From NCBI RefSeq assembly GCF_001685015.1, contig NZ_MAYT01000001.1:387227-451226 (forward strand): 64,000 nt of DNA. Reading direction: 5' to 3'. The DNA is from Pseudobacillus wudalianchiensis (GTDB taxonomy: Bacteria; Bacillota; Bacilli; Bacillales; Domibacillaceae). Shown here piece after piece: positions 28,448-38,605 of the stretch. A model generated the notes under the pieces. It saw only the letters and a list, made by a program, of their open reading frames with translations. It was not told the DNA's origin and did no database searches. Numbering within the stretch: position 1 is the stretch's first letter; every line of letters starts with the position of its first letter. The translations under genes and the position numbers were made by a program.

Positions 28448-28474
28448 TGAAACTTTTTCCTTAGACTATACGTA
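28448..28474 (+). promoter_or_regulatory. Sigma-W-like promoter of the nfeD-floA operon
   Basis: TGAAAC (28448-28453), 17 bases, then CGTA (28471-28474) with a T-rich start to the spacer. This matches the sigma-W consensus TGAAAC-N16/17-CGTA. The homologous yqeZ-yqfA-yqfB operon of B. subtilis belongs to the sigma-W regulon. It lies immediately after the repeat array. Confidence 0.85.
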
Positions 28475-28499
28475 TAGAAGAAAAAGGAGTAGTAGAGGG

Positions 28500-29825
28500 G
28501 TGGTGAGTTTGATAAGGAGAGGGTTCGGTCTATTCTTTGGAGTGTTACTTATTTTGGCAGGATTCAGTTTTCCGGTTTTTTCACAAACTAAAGAGCAGCC
28601 CGTGTATGTCGTACCGGTGCATGATGAAGTGGAAAAAGGGTTGTACGCCTTTATGAAACGTTCATTTAAAGAAGCGGAGGATAACGGGGCGCAGTTAATT
28701 GTGTTGGATATCCATACACCAGGCGGGGCGGTTGATGCCGCTGGTGAGATTGGCAAGCTGCTAGATGAAACGGATACACGAACGGTTGCTTTTATTAACG
28801 ACCGGGCATTATCAGCAGGGGCCTTTATCTCTCTTCATGCAGATGCGATTTATATGGTGCCTAATGGCCAAATGGGAGCAGCAGCGATTATCGACCAGCA
28901 GGGGAACATGGCGGATAAGAAAGCACAAAGCTACTGGCGCTCTGCTATGAAAAGCGCTGCCCAAACGAACGGTCTTGATCCTAAGTATGCAATCGCGATG
29001 GCTGATCCTGATGTAGATTTGCCTGAATACAATGCAGGCAAAGGTGAATTGTTAACGTTTTCGGCCAAGGAAGCGCTGGAAACGGGTTATTCAAAAGCAA
29101 CTGTCCACCAGTTAAAAGACGTCTTGCAGCACGAGAAGGCAGCAGGGGCGCCTATTGTAGAGGTGAAAGAAAGCTGGGCAGAAAAGGTGGCCCGCTTCGT
29201 AACGAATCCAATCATTGTGCCGATCTTGCTATCTTTAGCGAGTCTAGGTTTGATTCTTGAGCTGTATTCACCGGGCTTTGGGCTGCCTGGATCTGTCGGC
29301 CTTGTCTCTTTGTTTTTGTTTTTCTACGGCCACTTAGTTGCAGGTCTTGCTGGCTATGAGTCTGTTCTGCTATTTGCGATAGGAGCACTGCTCATTGTGG
29401 CTGAATTGTTCCTTCCAGGCGGAATAGCCGGTATATTGGGCATCTCTGCTCTAGCGGGGAGCATTTTACTGGCAGGAGACAATGTAAAATGGATGGGGTT
29501 ATCGCTAGTAATTGCCATGTCAGTTTCAATAGTGGCTATGATTTTAATGGTAAAGGTGTTTGGTAAAAAAATGAAATTTTTTAAAAAGATCATTCTGACC
29601 GATTCTACCAATACGGAAAGTGGTTATGTATCAAATGTAAACCGTGTAGAGCTTCTTGGAAAAACAGGCGTAACAAAAACACCTTTCCGGCCAGCCGGTA
29701 CAGTCGTTATTGATAATGAACGAATTGATGCGGTCAGCGAGGGTGGTTTCATTACAGCGGAAAAAGAAGTAACAGTCGTAAAGGTAGAAGGAGCACGAAT
29801 CGTGGTCCGAGAAATGGATGAATAA
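28500..29825 (+). CDS. yqeZ: Membrane-bound NfeD-type protease-like protein
   Basis: NfeD family (long form), 441 residues, partner of the flotillin FloA. It has an N-terminal signal/anchor (about 8-28), a ClpP-like serine protease domain (about 35-220) with LSAGAFISL and GAAAII segments, four or so transmembrane helices (about 230-355) and a C-terminal OB-fold NfeD domain (about 375-440). It probably works at the membrane in envelope-stress defence. The start is one of GTG 28500, GTG 28503 or TTG 28509; AGAGGGG overlaps the first, so the exact start is open. Confidence 0.88.
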   Translation: MVSLIRRGFGLFFGVLLILAGFSFPVFSQTKEQPVYVVPVHDEVEKGLYAFMKRSFKEAEDNGAQLIVLDIHTPGGAVDAAGEIGKLLDETDTRTVAFINDRALSAGAFISLHADAIYMVPNGQMGAAAIIDQQGNMADKKAQSYWRSAMKSAAQTNGLDPKYAIAMADPDVDLPEYNAGKGELLTFSAKEALETGYSKATVHQLKDVLQHEKAAGAPIVEVKESWAEKVARFVTNPIIVPILLSLASLGLILELYSPGFGLPGSVGLVSLFLFFYGHLVAGLAGYESVLLFAIGALLIVAELFLPGGIAGILGISALAGSILLAGDNVKWMGLSLVIAMSVSIVAMILMVKVFGKKMKFFKKIILTDSTNTESGYVSNVNRVELLGKTGVTKTPFRPAGTVVIDNERIDAVSEGGFITAEKEVTVVKVEGARIVVREMDE

Positions 29826-29837
29826 GGGGGAAATCTA

Positions 29838-30836
29838 ATGGATCCTAGCTTTGTGTTTATCATTGCAGCAGTTATTATTGGTATTATTGTGTTATCCATA
29901 TTCTTTACATTTGTTCCCGTTATGCTATGGGTTTCTGCTTTAGCAGCGGGTGTAAAAGTAAGCATTTTTACGTTAGTTGGAATGAGACTCCGTCGAGTGA
30001 TTCCAAGCCGTGTCGTGAATCCGATGATTAAAGCCTCAAAGGCCGGATTAAATGTGACGACGAATCAATTGGAAAGCCATTATTTAGCGGGAGGGAATGT
30101 AGATCGCGTTGTCAATGCGTTAATTGCCGCACAGCGAGCTAATATCGAATTGTCCTTTGAACGGTGTGCGGCGATCGATCTCGCTGGCCGTGACGTGCTA
30201 GAGGCCGTACAAATGAGTGTCAATCCAAAAGTGATTGAAACACCGTTTATTGCCGGTGTGGCGATGGATGGGATTGAAGTAAAGGCGAAAGCCCGTATTA
30301 CAGTACGCGCTAACATCGAACGGCTCGTCGGTGGAGCAGGCGAGGAAACCATTGTTGCCCGTGTTGGTGAGGGGATTGTTAGTACGATTGGTTCTAGTGA
30401 CAACCACAAAAAAGTGCTTGAAAATCCTGATATGATTTCGCAAACTGTACTGAGTAAAGGATTAGACGCTGGTACGGCATTCGAAATTTTATCGATCGAT
30501 ATTGCGGATGTGGATATCGGCAAAAATATCGGTGCCGAGCTGCAAAAAGAGCAGGCTGAGGCAGACAAGAACATTGCCCAGGCAAAAGCGGAAGAGCGCC
30601 GGGCGATGGCTGTAGCCAACGAGCAGGAAATGAAGGCGCGCGTCCAAGAAATGAGGGCGAAAGTAGTAGAAGCCGAAGCGGATGTACCGCTTGCTATGGC
30701 AGAAGCCTTACGAACAGGCAACATTGGTGTGATGGACTATATGAATTATAAAAATATTGATGCAGACACAGGGATGCGGGGTTCAATCGGTAAAATGGCT
30801 GGTGGCAATAAAGACGGAAAGAATCAAGGCAATTAA
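29838..30836 (+). CDS. floA: Flotillin-like protein FloA
   Basis: Flotillin/SPFH-type scaffold of 332 residues (YqfA), which organises lipid microdomains. An N-terminal membrane hairpin (about residues 5-45) is followed by the PHB-like domain (about 60-230, with [21 protein letters not shown]) and a Glu/Ala-rich coiled coil (about 235-300). It lies 12 bases after nfeD with ribosome site AAGGGGGAAA, in the same sigma-W-type operon. Confidence 0.95.
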   Translation: MDPSFVFIIAAVIIGIIVLSIFFTFVPVMLWVSALAAGVKVSIFTLVGMRLRRVIPSRVVNPMIKASKAGLNVTTNQLESHYLAGGNVDRVVNALIAAQRANIELSFERCAAIDLAGRDVLEAVQMSVNPKVIETPFIAGVAMDGIEVKAKARITVRANIERLVGGAGEETIVARVGEGIVSTIGSSDNHKKVLENPDMISQTVLSKGLDAGTAFEILSIDIADVDIGKNIGAELQKEQAEADKNIAQAKAEERRAMAVANEQEMKARVQEMRAKVVEAEADVPLAMAEALRTGNIGVMDYMNYKNIDADTGMRGSIGKMAGGNKDGKNQGN

Positions 30837-30863
30837 GGGGTGCTTTGTTGAAGGAGGTCCTCT

Positions 30864-31253
30864 ATGGAGTCTATCATTATAGCCATTATTGTCGGACTCA
30901 TCTCGGTTATGACTAGCCGGCTAAAAGGTGAGAAGAAAGAGGAGAAAAAGCCAATAGAACGACCAAAACAGCCGGATTCTCCTTCTGTAAGTGATGTGCT
31001 CATGCAGACGAAGAAAGAAGCCGGTGAGTCTGTTCAGAAAAAGCAGACAGACGTAAAAGAAAGATACGAAGAAATCAAAAGGGAAACCCCACGCCGTGAC
31101 AGAACGACAGGCCGTCTCAGCCGTTTTCAAGAAGATCAAGCAAAGGATTCTCCTGCGGCTGAGCTCGCTTTTGAAGCAGAGGCGGACGATTTAGTAAAAG
31201 GAATCATTTTGGCAGAAATCCTTGCCCCTCCTAAAGCGCTGAGACGGAAATAA
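30864..31253 (+). CDS. Hypothetical membrane-anchored charged protein (yqfB position)
   Basis: 129-residue protein with an N-terminal hydrophobic helix (MESIIIAIIVGLISVM) and a long hydrophilic, Lys/Glu/Arg-rich body that is probably disordered until a C-terminal segment (EAEADDLVKGIILAEILAPPKALRRK). That ending resembles a short helical motif seen in similar small proteins. It holds the position of B. subtilis yqfB, the third gene of the sigma-W operon, but I do not recognise the sequence. The ribosome site AAGGAGGTCC is strong. A hairpin follows within 12 bases. Confidence 0.75.
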   Translation: MESIIIAIIVGLISVMTSRLKGEKKEEKKPIERPKQPDSPSVSDVLMQTKKEAGESVQKKQTDVKERYEEIKRETPRRDRTTGRLSRFQEDQAKDSPAAELAFEAEADDLVKGIILAEILAPPKALRRK

Positions 31254-31257
31254 ACTG

Positions 31258-31286
31258 ACATGTTCCCCCCTCTCCTTTCATACATT
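31258..31286 (+). promoter_or_regulatory. Sigma-E-like promoter for yqfC-yqfD, inside a hairpin
   Basis: ACATGTT (31258-31264) and CATACATT (31279-31286) are separated by 14 bases, close to the sigma-E consensus KMATATT-N14-CATACAHT (the -10 is a full match). yqfC and yqfD are sigma-E genes in B. subtilis. The -10 lies across the loop of the hairpin at 31265-31302. Confidence 0.6.
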
Positions 31287-31312
31287 TGAAAGGAGAGGGG
31301 GGTTCTTTTTTT
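31265..31312 (+). terminator. Strong hairpin terminator of the nfeD-floA operon
   Basis: A perfect 16-bp stem, CCCCCCTCTCCTTTCA (31265-31280) with its complement (31287-31302), loop TACATT, followed by TTCTTTTTTT. The right arm also contains the ribosome site (GGAGAGGGGGG) of yqfC. Confidence 0.85.
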
Positions 31313-31597
31313 ATGACAAAAAAGTGGGGAGAGCAAATGAGAAGCTGGCTGACAAAATCGCTGAATCTACCCGAAGATGTCATGATGGACCTTCCCCGGA
31401 TCACGATGATTGGCCAGCTCCATATCTATATTGAAAATCATAGAGGCTTGCTTGCTTTCTCGGATAAAGAAGTAAGATTAATGCTCACGAAAGGTCAGTT
31501 GTTAATTAAAGGACAGTCGTTTACTATCAAGACCATCTTGCCAGAAGAAATATTAATTGAAGGAAAAATTGAAAAGCTCGTTTATTTGGATGGGTAA
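31313..31597 (+). CDS. yqfC: Sporulation protein YqfC
   Basis: 94-residue protein of the YabP/YqfC family, made in the mother cell. Family segments seen are MMDLPRITMIGQLHIYIENHRG and ILPEEILIEGKIE. The ATG at 31313 gives the usual length (about 93 residues); an ATG at 31337 with GGGGAG 5 bases before it is the alternative and would give 86 residues. The ribosome site for the first start lies in the right arm of a terminator hairpin, so only transcripts starting inside the hairpin would present it freely. Confidence 0.88.
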   Translation: MTKKWGEQMRSWLTKSLNLPEDVMMDLPRITMIGQLHIYIENHRGLLAFSDKEVRLMLTKGQLLIKGQSFTIKTILPEEILIEGKIEKLVYLDG

Positions 31598-31609
31598 GGG
31601 GGAAAAAGC

Positions 31610-32851
31610 TTGAACAATCAGTGGCTTGCTTTTTTTCAAGGTATTATTTTCGTAAAAGTGGAGGGGCAAGGAGCGGAACGCTTTATTAATCGATTGATTC
31701 GTTCGCGGGTCCCTATTTGGCAGGTAAGCAGGCAAAGTGAGCAGGCGATCACATTTTCCTGTTCGCTCCAGCATATTCACAAGGTGAGAAGAGAAGCACG
31801 CACATTTGAGGGGGAGATACGCTTTTATAGGGGAGAAGGCTTCCCTTTTTTACTGAAAAGACTGTGGAAAAGCTCAGGCTTCGTAGTCGGGCTCGTTGCC
31901 TTCTTTGTTGTTATTTTATTGTTGTCAAATATCGTGTGGCGGATCGATATTGGCGGGGCAAGCCCCAAAATGGAACACCAAATTCGCAAGGAATTAGCTA
32001 GTATGGGAGTTGAAAAAGGACGATTTATCTTCGGAATGGATGATCCTGAAACCATTCAACATAAACTGTTAAATCAGATTGAAGGATTAACTTGGATTGG
32101 CGTAGAAGTGAAAGGCAGCACGTTTCATTTCCGAGTTGTAGAAAAAAATGAACCAAAAGAGAAGAAAAAGAATGGCCCTCAGCACCTTGTGGCAGCTAAA
32201 GAAGCAGTCGTGGTGAAATTGTTTGTTAAAAAAGGACAGGCCACCGTGAAACGAGATCAGTTTGTTCATAAAGGCCAGCTGCTTGTCTCAGGGTTCATTG
32301 GAACAGAAGAAAAGGTAAGAGAAGTGGCTGCTGATGGCGAAGTTCTTGGAGAAACGTGGTATAAAACAACTGTCGAGATGCCTATAACAACAGAATTCCA
32401 AGTCCTAACCGGCCGTCAAGTAAAAAAGCATATGTTTGAGGTCCAGGCATTTAGATTTCCTATATGGGGATTTAAAAGTCACTCTTTTGCAAACTATAAG
32501 AAGGACGAGCAAGTACATTCTGTTTCTTTTGTTGGAATGAAGCTGCCGATCAACTATGTAGAAAAAACGTATTATGAAAGCAGAAGAACAAGCCGTTCTT
32601 ATACAGAAAAGGAAGCGGAGCAGCAGGCATTAGCCATTGCAAGAGGCGATCTAGAGTCAAAATTGCCTGAAAAAGCGGAAATTCGCGGTCAAAAAATTTT
32701 GCAGAGACAGTTCACGAATGGTAAAGTTAAATTATCTATACACTTCCAAGTACTAGAAAATATAGCTGTAGGGAAACCAATCACTCAAGGAGACAAAGAG
32801 AATGCCAGAAGAAAAGAACGTAATGAACATCCAGCTCGAAAATCCGAATGA
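31610..32851 (+). CDS. yqfD: Sporulation protein YqfD
   Basis: 413-residue membrane protein of the YqfD family (stage IV sporulation protein), needed for efficient sporulation in related bacteria. A soluble N-terminal region is followed by a single transmembrane helix (about residues 89-108, VGLVAFFVVILLLSNIVW) and a large outer domain. The start is TTG at 31610 after AAGGGGGAA. It is 12 bases after yqfC and overlaps phoH by 50 bases, so phoH may be partly translated from the same message. Confidence 0.9.
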   Translation: MNNQWLAFFQGIIFVKVEGQGAERFINRLIRSRVPIWQVSRQSEQAITFSCSLQHIHKVRREARTFEGEIRFYRGEGFPFLLKRLWKSSGFVVGLVAFFVVILLLSNIVWRIDIGGASPKMEHQIRKELASMGVEKGRFIFGMDDPETIQHKLLNQIEGLTWIGVEVKGSTFHFRVVEKNEPKEKKKNGPQHLVAAKEAVVVKLFVKKGQATVKRDQFVHKGQLLVSGFIGTEEKVREVAADGEVLGETWYKTTVEMPITTEFQVLTGRQVKKHMFEVQAFRFPIWGFKSHSFANYKKDEQVHSVSFVGMKLPINYVEKTYYESRRTSRSYTEKEAEQQALAIARGDLESKLPEKAEIRGQKILQRQFTNGKVKLSIHFQVLENIAVGKPITQGDKENARRKERNEHPARKSE

Positions 32852-33764
32852 GGCAGCAGCATTACTCGGAGTATCGGATAAAAACCTAACCACTTTAGAA
32901 GAGGAATTCGATGTATCTCTTATCACAAGGGGAGAAACGATTCATATAGCTGGCACAGAAGCCAACACAGCACTGGTTAGAGAAATCATTTACCGTCTTC
33001 TCCTTATTATTCGTAAAGGCATTAACATAGGAGAGCGGGACGTCATGAATGCTGTGCAAATGGCGAAAAACGGAACGATTGAATATTTGGATGAATTATA
33101 TGACCAAGAAATTACTAAGAATGCAAAAGGGAAATCTATCCGGATCAAAACACTTGGCCAACAAGAGTATGTGACGGCGATCCGTAAACACGATCTTGTG
33201 TTTGGTATAGGCCCGGCAGGAACGGGAAAAACCTATTTGGCAGTCGTGATGGCTGTACATGCTTTAAAAACAGGACAAGTCAAACGGATTGTGTTAACGA
33301 GGCCGGCTGTAGAAGCAGGCGAGAGCCTTGGGTTCTTGCCTGGAGATTTAAAGGAAAAAGTTGATCCATATTTACGCCCGCTATATGATGCGCTGCATGA
33401 TGTATTGGGTACAGAGCACACACAGCGGCTCATTGAGCGGGGAACGATTGAGGTGGCGCCGCTTGCTTATATGCGAGGCCGGACACTTGATGATGCCTTT
33501 GTGATTTTAGATGAAGCACAAAATACAACAAAAGCTCAAATGAAAATGTTTTTAACACGGCTCGGCTTCGGATCGAAAATGGTTATTACGGGTGACCGCA
33601 CGCAAATCGACTTGCCAAAAGGAGCACAATCAGGGCTTGTGTCAGCGGAACATATTTTAAACCGTGTATCGTCCATTTCTTTTATTTATTTAGAGCAAAG
33701 TGATGTCGTCCGCCATCCGCTTGTTGCCCGAATCATTCAAGCCTATGAGGAAATGGACAGTTAA
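32802..33764 (+). CDS. phoH: PhoH family ATPase
   Basis: Cytoplasmic P-loop protein of 320 residues. It has an N-terminal KH-like region, Walker A GPAGTGKTY (about 137-145), RPAVEAGESLGFLPG, and Walker B VILDEAQN. The family is linked to RNA processing and often sits next to ybeY. The ATG at 32802 with GGAGA upstream lies inside the yqfD end; a second ATG at 32823 is possible. B. subtilis has pgpH next; here a repeat element and a terminator follow instead. Confidence 0.93.
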   Translation: MPEEKNVMNIQLENPNEAAALLGVSDKNLTTLEEEFDVSLITRGETIHIAGTEANTALVREIIYRLLLIIRKGINIGERDVMNAVQMAKNGTIEYLDELYDQEITKNAKGKSIRIKTLGQQEYVTAIRKHDLVFGIGPAGTGKTYLAVVMAVHALKTGQVKRIVLTRPAVEAGESLGFLPGDLKEKVDPYLRPLYDALHDVLGTEHTQRLIERGTIEVAPLAYMRGRTLDDAFVILDEAQNTTKAQMKMFLTRLGFGSKMVITGDRTQIDLPKGAQSGLVSAEHILNRVSSISFIYLEQSDVVRHPLVARIIQAYEEMDS

Positions 33765-33770
33765 TTGCAA

Positions 33771-33858
33771 GTGCTTGTCTTTCGAGGAGCAGAGTGACCG
33801 TCAGGGTCATGAGCCCGCAGACAGGCGAGCAACGAAGAAAGTGAACGTTTGTGAACGG
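33771..33858. repeat. Dispersed intergenic repeat, copy after phoH
   Basis: It carries an internal TGACC/GGTCA inverted repeat (about 33796-33809). Its right part (GAGCAACGAAGAAAGTGAAC followed by GTTTGTGAAC) matches the reverse complements of segments near 58008-58051 and 59826-59870, so it is one of at least four related copies in the window. It lies at the point where pgpH is expected. Confidence 0.6.
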
Positions 33859-33862
33859 CTCG

Positions 33863-33895
33863 AACAGGCAGTCTAAGGACTGGCTGTTTTTCTTT
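33863..33895 (+). terminator. Terminator after phoH
   Basis: AACAGGCAGTC (33863-33873) pairs with GACTGGCTGTT (33878-33888), with one mismatch and a 4-base loop, followed by TTTTCTTTT. Confidence 0.8.
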
Positions 33896-34027
33896 TCGTA
33901 GAGCGGAACATGATTTTTTTTGAAAAACCTGTTATGATTTTACGTACAAGAGAAAATGATACTATATGGATATAAAGTACCGTTCCATTTATTTGCTGGA
34001 AGGGAAAGAAAAGAATGGAGGAAGGAA

Positions 34028-34501
34028 ATGGGTCTAGTCATCGATATGATAGATGAAACGGAAGAGCTGGGATCGAAAGCTTTCCAACTTGTAGAGGCGT
34101 TATTAGAGCTGACAGCTGAAAAGGAAAGTGTAGCAGATGGCAGTGAGGTGTCAGTCACTTTTACGGATAATCCGAAAATTCAAGAAATCAACCGAGAGTA
34201 TCGTGGAAAGAATGAGCCGACAGATGTTATTTCTTTTGCGTTAGAAGAAATGGATGAGGATGAAATAGAGATTACAGGTGCGGAAGATTTGCCACGGGTA
34301 CTAGGAGATATTATTATTTCGGTTACACGGGCGAAAGAGCAGGCTGTTGAGTACGGTCATAGCTTTGAGAGAGAGCTGGGCTTTTTAGCTGTCCATGGCC
34401 TTCTTCATTTGCTTGGGTATGATCATATGACAGAGGAAGAAGAAAAGGTTATGTTTGCAAAACAGAAGGAAATTTTGAATGAATTCGGATTGCAACGATA
34501 A
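34028..34501 (+). CDS. ybeY: Endoribonuclease YbeY
   Basis: Single-strand-specific metal-dependent ribonuclease (YqfG) of 157 residues, involved in 16S rRNA 3'-end maturation. The zinc motif [11 protein letters not shown] (H3xxxH5xH type) is intact near the C-terminus. The frame opens at 33956, but the ATG at 34028 after GGAGGAAGG is the family start. It overlaps dgkA by 23 bases. Confidence 0.95.
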   Translation: MGLVIDMIDETEELGSKAFQLVEALLELTAEKESVADGSEVSVTFTDNPKIQEINREYRGKNEPTDVISFALEEMDEDEIEITGAEDLPRVLGDIIISVTRAKEQAVEYGHSFERELGFLAVHGLLHLLGYDHMTEEEEKVMFAKQKEILNEFGLQR

Positions 34502-34868
34502 AGAAACATTCCGCTGGAAACGGTTCCTCTCTTCTTTTCGCTTTGCGCTAAACGGATTAAGGATTGTAGTAAAAGAGCCTAATTTCCGTGTTCATCTCGC
34601 AGCGGCGTCAGGAGTGATGATGGCAGGGGTATATTTCTCTTTGACACGTGTAGAATGGTTGTTCATTTTACTTATGATCTTTGGAGTGATGACACTTGAA
34701 ATCATCAACACTGCGATAGAAAAAACGGTTGATTTAGTAACGAAAGATTATCAACCATTAGCAAAAGAGGCGAAGGACTTGGCAGCGGGGGCTGTCTTGT
34801 GGTTTTCCCTTCTCTCTATTATAGTAGGAGCGATTATTTTTTTACCAAAAATATATTCTTTATTTTAG
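34479..34868 (+). CDS. dgkA: Undecaprenol/diacylglycerol kinase family protein
   Basis: Small integral membrane kinase of 129 residues with three transmembrane helices. Family markers are the amphipathic [12 protein letters not shown] and the active-site [14 protein letters not shown]. In Gram-positive bacteria this enzyme phosphorylates undecaprenol for cell-wall synthesis; in B. subtilis its loss impairs sporulation. The ATG lies within the end of ybeY, after AGAAGGAAA. Confidence 0.92.
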   Translation: MNSDCNDKETFRWKRFLSSFRFALNGLRIVVKEPNFRVHLAAASGVMMAGVYFSLTRVEWLFILLMIFGVMTLEIINTAIEKTVDLVTKDYQPLAKEAKDLAAGAVLWFSLLSIIVGAIIFLPKIYSLF

Positions 34869-34953
34869 ATAATTGTGATTTTTCAGAAAAAAATAAACAG
34901 AATGAATTACAAAAAGACTATTTTATATTAAAATAGAAAGTGAAGGAGCATAA

Positions 34954-36268
<1,315 letters not shown>

Positions 36269-36377
36269 TCAATGGATAATTAGAAATTTTTGCTCCTCAT
36301 AATCAAAAAGGAATCGGTGAAGCTAATAAGGAAGCCAAGGGTAAATGCCAGTTTCAATTAAGAAAGGCGGGAAAAAC

Positions 36378-36533
36378 ATGTTAGATTTTACATGGAAAGT
36401 CTTTTCAGAAACGGGAAGTGTCGAGATGTATCTTTTATACAAGGAGATTGAAAAAGGCGGCAAATATTCCTTATTTGAACAAGAGCAGCAATTGGCTAGT
36501 CCCGATTTTCCGGTTGCCGAAATGACTAATTGA
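36378..36533 (+). CDS. yqzL: Small protein YqzL
   Basis: 51-residue protein (MLDFTWKVFSETGSVEMYLLY start, DFPVAEMTN end) matching the YqzL family found between era and recO in Bacilli. Its function is unknown. The ATG at 36378 follows AAAGGCGGG; an in-frame ATG at 36345 has no site. It is 24 bases upstream of recO and probably co-transcribed with it. Confidence 0.8.
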   Translation: MLDFTWKVFSETGSVEMYLLYKEIEKGGKYSLFEQEQQLASPDFPVAEMTN

Positions 36534-36557
36534 GGAGGATGAAAGGACGGCCTTCTC

Positions 36558-37331
36558 ATGCTTCAAAAGATTGAAGGAATCGTAATTCGAACATCCGATT
36601 ATGGTGAAACCAATAAAGTAGTCACTATTTTTACACGGGAGAAAGGCAAGCTGGCCTTTATGGCGCGGGGAGCAAAAAAGCCAAACAGCCGCCTTTCTTC
36701 TATTACACAGCCGTTTACGCATGGCAGTTTTTTAGTCCAGTCGGGCAGCGGGCTTGGCACGCTGCAGCAGGGTGAAATGCTGACGTCGATGCGGCATCTC
36801 CGTGAAGATTTAATAATGTCGGCACATGCTGCTTATATGGCTGAATTGCTCGACAAAAGCACAGAGGAAAAAAAGCCTAATCCCTACTTGTATGAGCTGT
36901 TCGAGCAGTCTCTTCATTATTTGAACGAAGGCTATGACGCTGAAATTTTAACGGCTATTTTTGAAATGAAGATGCTGCAAGTGATCGGCCTGCATCCCGA
37001 GTTGTCCAGTTGTGTAAATTGCGGCAGCCGGGAAGGTCGATTTGCTTTTTCTATTCGGGAAAATGGCTTCTTATGTCACCGCTGCTTTGAAATCGATCCC
37101 TATTTACTGCCATTATCACAAGCTGCTATTAAGCTTTTGCGGCTGTTTTATTTTTTCGATTTAAATCGGCTTGGCAATATTAATGTAAAAGAAGAAACGA
37201 AAAAAGAATTGCGAAAAGCTATTTCGCTTTATTATGATGAATATTCCGGGATTTATTTAAAATCACGAAAATTTCTCGATCAAATGGAACGAATGCAGTC
37301 GCTGCTCAATAAAGAACAAGAAGAGGATTGA
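36558..37331 (+). CDS. recO: DNA repair protein RecO
   Basis: Recombination mediator of 257 residues that helps load RecA with RecR. An N-terminal OB fold ([18 protein letters not shown]) precedes a helical region with a zinc-type CVNCGSREG and CHRC pair (about 153-180). The ATG follows GAGGATGAAAGGACG. The glyQS T-box leader begins directly after. Confidence 0.94.
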   Translation: MLQKIEGIVIRTSDYGETNKVVTIFTREKGKLAFMARGAKKPNSRLSSITQPFTHGSFLVQSGSGLGTLQQGEMLTSMRHLREDLIMSAHAAYMAELLDKSTEEKKPNPYLYELFEQSLHYLNEGYDAEILTAIFEMKMLQVIGLHPELSSCVNCGSREGRFAFSIRENGFLCHRCFEIDPYLLPLSQAAIKLLRLFYFFDLNRLGNINVKEETKKELRKAISLYYDEYSGIYLKSRKFLDQMERMQSLLNKEQEED

Positions 37332-37379
37332 CAAATTTCCTGTTTTCGATTAAGTTTTTTATATTCAATCAAATAAATA

Positions 37380-37585
37380 GTTGGCTGCAGTGAAGGAATG
37401 GAGTACATGATTTCCTCTTTTACTAGCGAACCCGGGATGGTGAAAGCCGGGAAAAGAGCATCATGGAAAGGCGGTCTGGAGCAGCGTTTTGGAAAAGAGG
37501 CCGTATCATACGGCAAATAGGGTGGAACCGCGGGTAACTCTCGTCCCTATGTACATTGTGTACATAGGGACGAGAGTTTTTTATT
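37380..37585 (+). ncRNA. T-box riboswitch leader of glyQ-glyS
   Basis: The conserved T-box AGGGTGGAACCGCGGG lies at 37519-37534. It is followed by a perfect 20-bp terminator stem (37536-37555 with 37559-37578) and a T run. Upstream, AGCGA then GGGATGGTG fits the stem I distal AG bulge and GNTG loop. GGC at 37470-37472 is a candidate glycine specifier codon, but I could not fold stem I to confirm it. The leader senses uncharged tRNA-Gly and permits read-through into glyQS. The gap between recO and glyQ (383 bases) is otherwise its promoter region. Confidence 0.93.
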
Positions 37586-37714
37586 GTGTAAAGCTGTAAA
37601 ATTCTGCAGCCTATTCTATTCACGAAGCTAATGAAAGTGCTCACGGTGAATCAATATCCTGCTTTTCCTATAAAACAGGTGACTATCACCCATTACAGAA
37701 AGAGAGGCATAGCT

Positions 37715-38605
37715 ATGAATATTCAAGAGATGATTTTAACCTTGCAAAAACACTGGTCTGATCATGGCTGCATTCTGATGCAGGCATATGATGTAGAAAA
37801 AGGGGCCGGTACAATGAGCCCTTATACTTTTTTACGGGCCCTCGGTCCTGAACCATGGAACGTTGCTTACGTAGAACCGAGCAGACGTCCAGCAGATGGC
37901 CGTTACGGGGAAAATCCGAACCGTTTGTATCAGCATCATCAATTTCAGGTCATCATGAAACCTTCACCTGATAACATTCAGGAGATGTATTTAGATTCTT
38001 TAAGAGCGTTAGGCATTGAGCCGCTCGATCATGATATCCGTTTTGTAGAAGATAACTGGGAAAATCCATCCCTCGGCTGTGCAGGGCTCGGCTGGGAAGT
38101 ATGGCTTGACGGTATGGAAATCACACAATTTACTTATTTCCAGCAAGTCGGCGGTCTGGAGTGTAAGCCGGTTTCGGTGGAAATCACATACGGAATTGAA
38201 CGGCTCGCCTCTTATATTCAAGAGAAAGAGAACGTCTTTGATTTAGAGTGGACAGAAGGCTTTACGGTAAGAGATATTTTTTATCAGCCTGAATTTGAAC
38301 ATTCTAAATACACATTTGAAACATCAGATGCCGATATGTTGTTTAATTTATTTGCGATTTATGAAAAAGAAGCGAAACGCCAAATGGACGAGGGGCTTGT
38401 TCACCCAGCGTATGACTATGTTTTAAAATGCTCTCACGTATTCAACGTCTTAGATGCTAAAGGAGCCATTTCCGTTACAGAGAGAACAGCTTACCTTGGC
38501 CGCATGCGTAATTTAGCAAGACAAATAGCGAAGACATTCTATGCAGAGCGTGAAAAACTAGGATTCCCAATGTTAAAAGAGAAAGGAGAGGCGGAACATG
38601 AGTAA
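37715..38605 (+). CDS. glyQ: Glycyl-tRNA synthetase alpha subunit
   Basis: Catalytic subunit (296 residues) of the tetrameric bacterial-type glycyl-tRNA synthetase. Class II signatures include the N-terminal [38 protein letters not shown] (motif 2 region) and GIERLASY (motif 3). An upstream in-frame start at 37631 is ignored because AGAGAGG precedes the ATG at 37715. It overlaps glyS by 8 bases. Expression is under the T-box upstream. Confidence 0.97.
   Translation: MNIQEMILTLQKHWSDHGCILMQAYDVEKGAGTMSPYTFLRALGPEPWNVAYVEPSRRPADGRYGENPNRLYQHHQFQVIMKPSPDNIQEMYLDSLRALGIEPLDHDIRFVEDNWENPSLGCAGLGWEVWLDGMEITQFTYFQQVGGLECKPVSVEITYGIERLASYIQEKENVFDLEWTEGFTVRDIFYQPEFEHSKYTFETSDADMLFNLFAIYEKEAKRQMDEGLVHPAYDYVLKCSHVFNVLDAKGAISVTERTAYLGRMRNLARQIAKTFYAEREKLGFPMLKEKGEAEHE

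Noticed and set aside
28014-28450. Open frames of 70-97 residues in the yqeY-nfeD gap
   Set aside because: They fall in repeat units, occur on both strands and have no ribosome sites; the unit structure explains the lack of stops.
30080-30724. 214-residue open frame antisense to floA
   Set aside because: A Ser/Ala-rich shadow of the floA coiled-coil coding sequence; no start signal.
33771-33895. Possible remnant of pgpH after phoH
   Set aside because: No frame gives recognisable HD or membrane segments; the stretch is repeat and terminator.
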